DNA from: 20CM-2-65-7 sp035943355 | Lineage (GTDB): Bacteria; Gemmatimonadota; Gemmatimonadetes; Gemmatimonadales; GWC2-71-9 | NCBI GenBank assembly: GCA_035943355.1 | Contig: DASZCG010000284.1 | Coordinates: forward strand, 1 to 16,533 | DNA length: 16,533 nucleotides | Direction: 5' to 3' | Shown: positions 15,501 through 16,533 of the stretch, in pieces | Layout: every line of letters starts with the position of its first letter | Numbering within the stretch: position 1 is the first letter of the stretch | The notes under the pieces: generated by a model | Databases searched by the model: none | What the model saw: only the letters and a program-made list of their open reading frames with translations | Told to the model about the DNA's origin: nothing | Position numbers and translations under genes: made by a program

Positions 15501-16533
15501 GCGACGTCGCCCATTACGGCATCGACGGGCTCGAGCGCGAGCACGATCACGGTGACGGCGCGCGACGAGTTCAGTAATCCGATTCCGGGCGCGCCGGTGT
15601 TGCTGACGGCGTCGGGGACGGGGAACACACTGACGCAGCCGGCCGGCCCGACCACTGCGAGCGGTGTCGCCACGGGGTCGCTCAGCTCGACGGTCACGGA
15701 GTCAAAAACGATCGGGGCGACGATCACGGGCGTCACGATCGCCCAGACGGCAGCGGTGATGGTGAACCCCGGTGGCGTCTCGCTCGCGCTGTCCACCGTC
15801 ATCGCCACCTCGCCGATCACCGCTGGAAGCGGCACATCGACGATCACCGTGACGGCGCGCGACGCGCAGGGTAACCCCATTCCCGGGGCGACCGTCACGC
15901 TCGCGGCAACGGGAACGGGGAACACGCTGACCGGGCCGGCGGCGCCGACGGATGCCAACGGCGTAGCGACGGGAACGCTGAGCTCCACCGTTGCCGAGAC
16001 CAAGACGGTGTCGGCACAGGTGAATGGGCAGCTAGTGACGCAGACGGCGGCGGTTGTCGTGGCGCCGGCCGCGGTTTCGGCCACGCTGTCGACCGTCGCG
16101 GCAACATCACCGATCAACGCGGGCAGCGGGACCTCGACGATCACGGTGACGGCGCGGGATCAGTTCAGCAACCCGATCCCCGGAGCGACGGTGGTGCTCG
16201 CAGCCACCGGCACGGGGAACACATTGACCCAGCCCGCGGGTCTCACGAACGCGAGCGGGGTCGCGGCGGGGACGCTGGTCTCCAGCGTCGCCGGGTCGAA
16301 GACCGTATCGGCCACGATCAACAGCGTCGCGGTCGCACAGACCGCTACCGTCGTCGTGAGTTCCGGCACCGCGACACAGCTCGTGATCACAACCGGCCCG
16401 CCAGCCACCGCGCAGAGCGGTGTGACGTTTGTGACGCAACCCGCGGTGCGGCTGCGGGATTCGCAAGACAACGATGTGCATGAGAGCGGCGTGGTGGTGA
16501 CGGCGACGGTGGCGACCGGCCCTGGAGCGGCCA
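9549..16533 (+). CDS. Giant Ig-repeat surface protein, lipoprotein-like N-terminus (partial)
   Basis: The frame from ATG 9549 runs unbroken for 2328 codons to the right edge, so the C-terminus is missing. The frame opens after a TGA at 9435 and this is its only ATG before the signal region; no good Shine-Dalgarno is visible. Residues 1-28 have basic RIRR, a hydrophobic LLLLLSVTGGSVSLVT and then Cys28 in an imperfect lipobox (LVTC). Residues 40-140 resemble a BACON domain (VTPTRLDD ... GVYRDTIVV ... VQFTVHPC). Residues about 142-260 resemble a PPC domain (DSVSIELASDKFAPYLILD ... DSGSYTLRLFRP) and hold most of the Cys. Three FnIII-like repeats follow (264-628), then Ig-like modules to the edge. 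Many of these match bacterial Ig group 1 style (VRDQYGNVIKGKTATLTASG, TNASGVATG), as in invasin/intimin-type stalks. No enzymatic domain is visible. The likely role is a long surface or adhesive stalk (inference). It stands alone, with no operon partner visible. Confidence 0.9.
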   Translation, partial: MAWVPNTRIRRLLLLLSVTGGSVSLVTCRVDKLLQPPDGGILQVTPTRLDDSAAVGSLGARVMSLQISNGASGALGWTAAASRASPWVRLSAQSGNAPGVLAVSADPTGLGVGVYRDTIVVAALTGGGEARIPVQFTVHPCVIQALTIDSELFGSLGSLDCAAPHRDSTFADLFRFLGSAGDSVSIELASDKFAPYLILDTTATPPAAAGVPLLERSGCAGLPGTTCLRYQLLPRSGAFVLEAATVARYDSGSYTLRLFRPRAPHAPASLEQLRADSVTAVATGGVSAEPAVVLRGVVSDPDAGDSLRLEVELRPVGEAFTGAATVVGAPVAANEKALVRVAGLTDNTGYHWRARTLDQTGRVGAWTSFGANAEVDPDFLVAVPDPPAAPAGLGQFKSDAVTAIAVGGPTDEATVVFKGTVFDPDPGDSVRLEVEVRPLGTAFTGEPTASSLLGTSVSIAAVTVVGLADQTDYHWQARAVDRGGHAGTWSSYGGNTEAEADFRTAVAHAPAAPESLTQLRIDGATVIGAGDTIPERSLYFRARLTDPDPGDQLRLEVELKPVGVDFTNIASGSSVPVTSGSTTTVALTGLADNTFYHWQARAVDQTGRAGPWTAFGENLETSPDFYIRVPPTLLVFTVQPTNVVSNGAIAPAVRVSAQDGNGATLTSFAGQVTISLGSGPTGAVLSGTTAVAAAAGVATFSDLRINRSGSGYTLVATSPGLAPVTSSSFVVTASPAAKLTITTPPGTTAQNGVPLSPQPVVQIQDADGNNVSQGGTVITAAIASGDGTLGGTLTLNTNSSGVASFTDLKITGVVGTRTLRFTSPGLTDVTSSAINLTAGPASTVDVNAGNGQSAAAGTAVAVAPSVIVRDASGNPVSGVAVTFVTPGTSNGSVTGGSQTTNAAGVAQVGAWTLGTVAGTDSLQATTSPVLSGSPVYFTATVTPGPPATITKFSGDNLTGQVSTALQTPHVVLIADAHGNPVPGVSITWAAATGGGSVQPLVATTDRNGLASTVRTLGPGAGTQTTTATATLAGGSSTVTFNVNATVGGATQMTIESGDAQVDTVGQTLPVALAVRVTDEFNNPVVGVPIGWTVTDGGGTVNPPSSTTNASGIATTSWTLGTVMTPTDSTQLVQATGTGFPLTFTAFTVPGPVNRNQTSVVASPGTITASTGSSTSTITVTVRDQYGNVIKGKTATLTASGTANTLTQPTTPTDVNGVTTGTLRSTKAEAKTVSARVNTVLMAQTAVVTVTPAAVSPVLSTVTATSPITAGAGVSTITATALDEFSNPIPGATVVLAATGTGNTLTQPAAPTNASGAATGTLSSTVAESKTVSARINDVAISQTATVAVTSGGATKLVLVTEPAAVAQSGVPLATQPVVRLRDAQDNDVSEGGVVVMAAVVTGPTGATLTMATATTDLNGVASFSALAINGLTGIYTLSLGAGSLTPAITAPIALTAGPAAKLAIATQPPASAQNAILFAQQPTVQLQDAAGNPVSQSGTPVAAVIASGGGVLGGTLSVATDAGGLATFTNLTITGVVGPRTLGFSAPALAGATSGTVSLVAGVPTQIAVNGGNHQAAMVQTTVAVPPSVIVRDLSGNPVGAVPVTFAVTGTSNGSRTGGSQTTNASGIAQVDSWTLSAVAKPDTMTATSDGLSGSPVTFVDTARVGAATSLVKFSGDNLSGEVGTTLATPHDVLITDVNGNPVGGVTVTWAAAVGGGSVTPATSVTNAAGHATTVRTLGLNSGVQTTTATSTLAGGPTTVTFSVNATVGGATQMTIEAGNNQVDTVGQTLPVPLSVRVADQFNNPVQGVVISWAVLDGNGSVGPLSSTTNASGIATTSWTLGTITTPTDSIQLVQATGVGSPLTFTAFTVPGPVNGTQTSVVASPGTITASTGSSTSTITVTVRDQYGNVIKGKTVTLTASGTANTLTQPTTPTDVNGVTTGTLSSTKAEPKTVSALATAVPISQTASVTVAPAPVSTSRSTITATSPITASTGSSASTITVTARDEFSNPIPGAPVLLTASGTGNTLTQPAGPTTASGVATGSLSSTVTESKTIGATITGVTIAQTAAVMVNPGGVSLALSTVIATSPITAGSGTSTITVTARDAQGNPIPGATVTLAATGTGNTLTGPAAPTDANGVATGTLSSTVAETKTVSAQVNGQLVTQTAAVVVAPAAVSATLSTVAATSPINAGSGTSTITVTARDQFSNPIPGATVVLAATGTGNTLTQPAGLTNASGVAAGTLVSSVAGSKTVSATINSVAVAQTATVVVSSGTATQLVITTGPPATAQSGVTFVTQPAVRLRDSQDNDVHESGVVVTATVATGPGAA
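10338..11431 (+). repeat. Three tandem FnIII-like repeats of about 120 residues
   Basis: The repeats cover about 10338-10697, 10698-11069 and 11070-11431 (residues about 264-383, 384-507, 508-628). Each starts with an Ala/Pro stretch followed by a Leu-Gln element (APASLEQL, APAGLGQF, APESLTQL). Each then has DPDxGDxLRLEVEL or the like followed by P-x-G, and ends with GLADNTxYHWQARAVDQTGR and G-x-W. The conserved YHWxAR strand is typical of fibronectin type III domains. The repeats form the spacer between the PPC-like segment and the Ig array of the giant protein. Confidence 0.75.
11439..13604 (+). repeat. Higher-order repeat unit 1: seven Ig-like modules, 2166 bp
   Basis: This block holds seven successive Ig-like modules of about 100 residues (call them G, A, B, C, D, E, F). 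Each has a counterpart 2166 bp further on, with one extra codon of offset in A and B. Anchors I checked are: PTLLVFTVQP at 11439 against ATKLVLVTEP at 13605; the AQN element at 11793 against 13962 (offset 2169); KFSGDNL at 12399 against 14565; TQMTIE at 12696 against 14862; and TVPGPVN at 12984 against 15150. Offsets are whole codons, so the duplication keeps the frame. Confidence 0.85.
12984..13232 (+). repeat. Near-identical long repeat, copy 1 (module E)
   Basis: This 249-bp stretch matches 15150-15398 with only seven mismatches by my count, and no gaps. The coded motif is ITASTGSSTSTITVTVRDQY and what follows. The similarity drops sharply just before and after, unlike the rest of the two units. 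Confidence 0.9.
15150..15398 (+). repeat. Near-identical long repeat, copy 2 (module E of unit 2)
   Basis: This is the partner of 12984-13232 at an offset of 2166 bp, in frame. The longest exactly shared part includes the stretch coding LTASGTANTLTQPTTPTDVN. Such a long direct repeat can support recombination that would delete or add one seven-module unit without breaking the frame. Confidence 0.9.
15474..16370 (+). repeat. Tandem array of three F-type Ig modules (303, 297 and 297 bp)
   Basis: The copies lie at 15474-15776, 15777-16073 and 16074-16370. Each carries S-P-I-x-A, STITVTARD, NPIPGA and GTGNTLT, then a GVATG-type turn, and ends with a T-I/V-x-Q-T-A strand. Unit 1 has one such module (13308-13604, 297 bp), whose closest relative by eye is the last copy here. 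The first copy carries a two-residue insertion (ASTGSSASTITV). The array shows stepwise gain of whole modules. Confidence 0.85.

Larger units (their letters stand above)
13605..16370 (+). repeat. Higher-order repeat unit 2: nine Ig-like modules, 2766 bp
   Basis: This is the second copy of the seven-module block in the order G, A, B, C, D, E, F, but F occurs three times in tandem. The unit is therefore exactly 600 bp longer than unit 1. It is followed at 16371 by the start of a third unit: ATQLVITTGPPATAQSGV matches the G module opening at 13605, and the conserved GACAACGATG lies at 13701 and 16467. Most modules differ substantially from their unit 1 counterparts, so the duplication is not recent as a whole. 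Confidence 0.85.

Noticed and set aside
11439..16533. CRISPR-like array suggested by regularly spaced repeats
   Set aside because: The repeats are about 300 bp protein modules in one open frame, diverged from each other, with no short palindromic repeats or unique spacers.

Overview
The window looks like a stretch of a high-GC, Gram-negative-type chromosome. The best guess is Gemmatimonadota. That rests on the many exported and lipid-anchored proteins, the outer-membrane barrel proteins, and a giant lipoprotein-like Ig-repeat protein whose N-terminal layout (BACON-like, PPC-like, then three FnIII-like repeats) I recall from that phylum. The assignment is inference; no 16S or other marker is present.

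Layout. (1) 1-412, minus: the N-terminal part of an outer-membrane beta-barrel protein, OmpA-like, running off the left edge. (2) A 124-bp divergent spacer, then a tight plus-strand unit, 537-4790. It holds an exported protein with GPW repeats and a Gly/Arg-rich tail, a DUF3943 outer-membrane-type protein 28 bp downstream, and a small putative lipoprotein starting on an ATGA overlap. All three products leave the cytoplasm, and the spacing suggests one transcript. (3) Converging on this unit with a 7-bp gap, minus strand: a lipoprotein with a Big2-type Ig domain, a probable beta-helix core and a C-terminal Ig domain (4798-6288). It is preceded by a membrane hybrid histidine kinase, MASE1-PAS-HisKA-HATPase-REC (6329-8800). 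The 40-bp gap makes co-transcription of kinase and lipoprotein possible. (4) A tRNA-Cys(GCA) on the minus strand, 8983-9054, then about 500 bp with no convincing gene and a possible decayed reading frame. (5) 9549 to the right edge, plus: one uninterrupted reading frame of at least 2328 codons for a giant surface protein. After a signal or lipobox region come the BACON-like and PPC-like segments, three FnIII-like repeats and at least sixteen Ig-like modules.

The most striking structure is in that giant gene. Its Ig modules are arranged as a higher-order repeat of seven modules with an exact 2166-bp (722-residue) period. The second unit is enlarged by exactly 600 bp, through two additional copies of one module. 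One 249-bp stretch is almost identical between the units although the flanking sequence has diverged, which points to recent gene conversion or recombination. The large antisense open frames over this gene are shadows of its composition.

I found no CRISPR array, insertion sequence, phage genes, origin or defence system. The best candidates for something little described are the three-gene exported unit at 537-4790 and the modular growth of the giant Ig protein.
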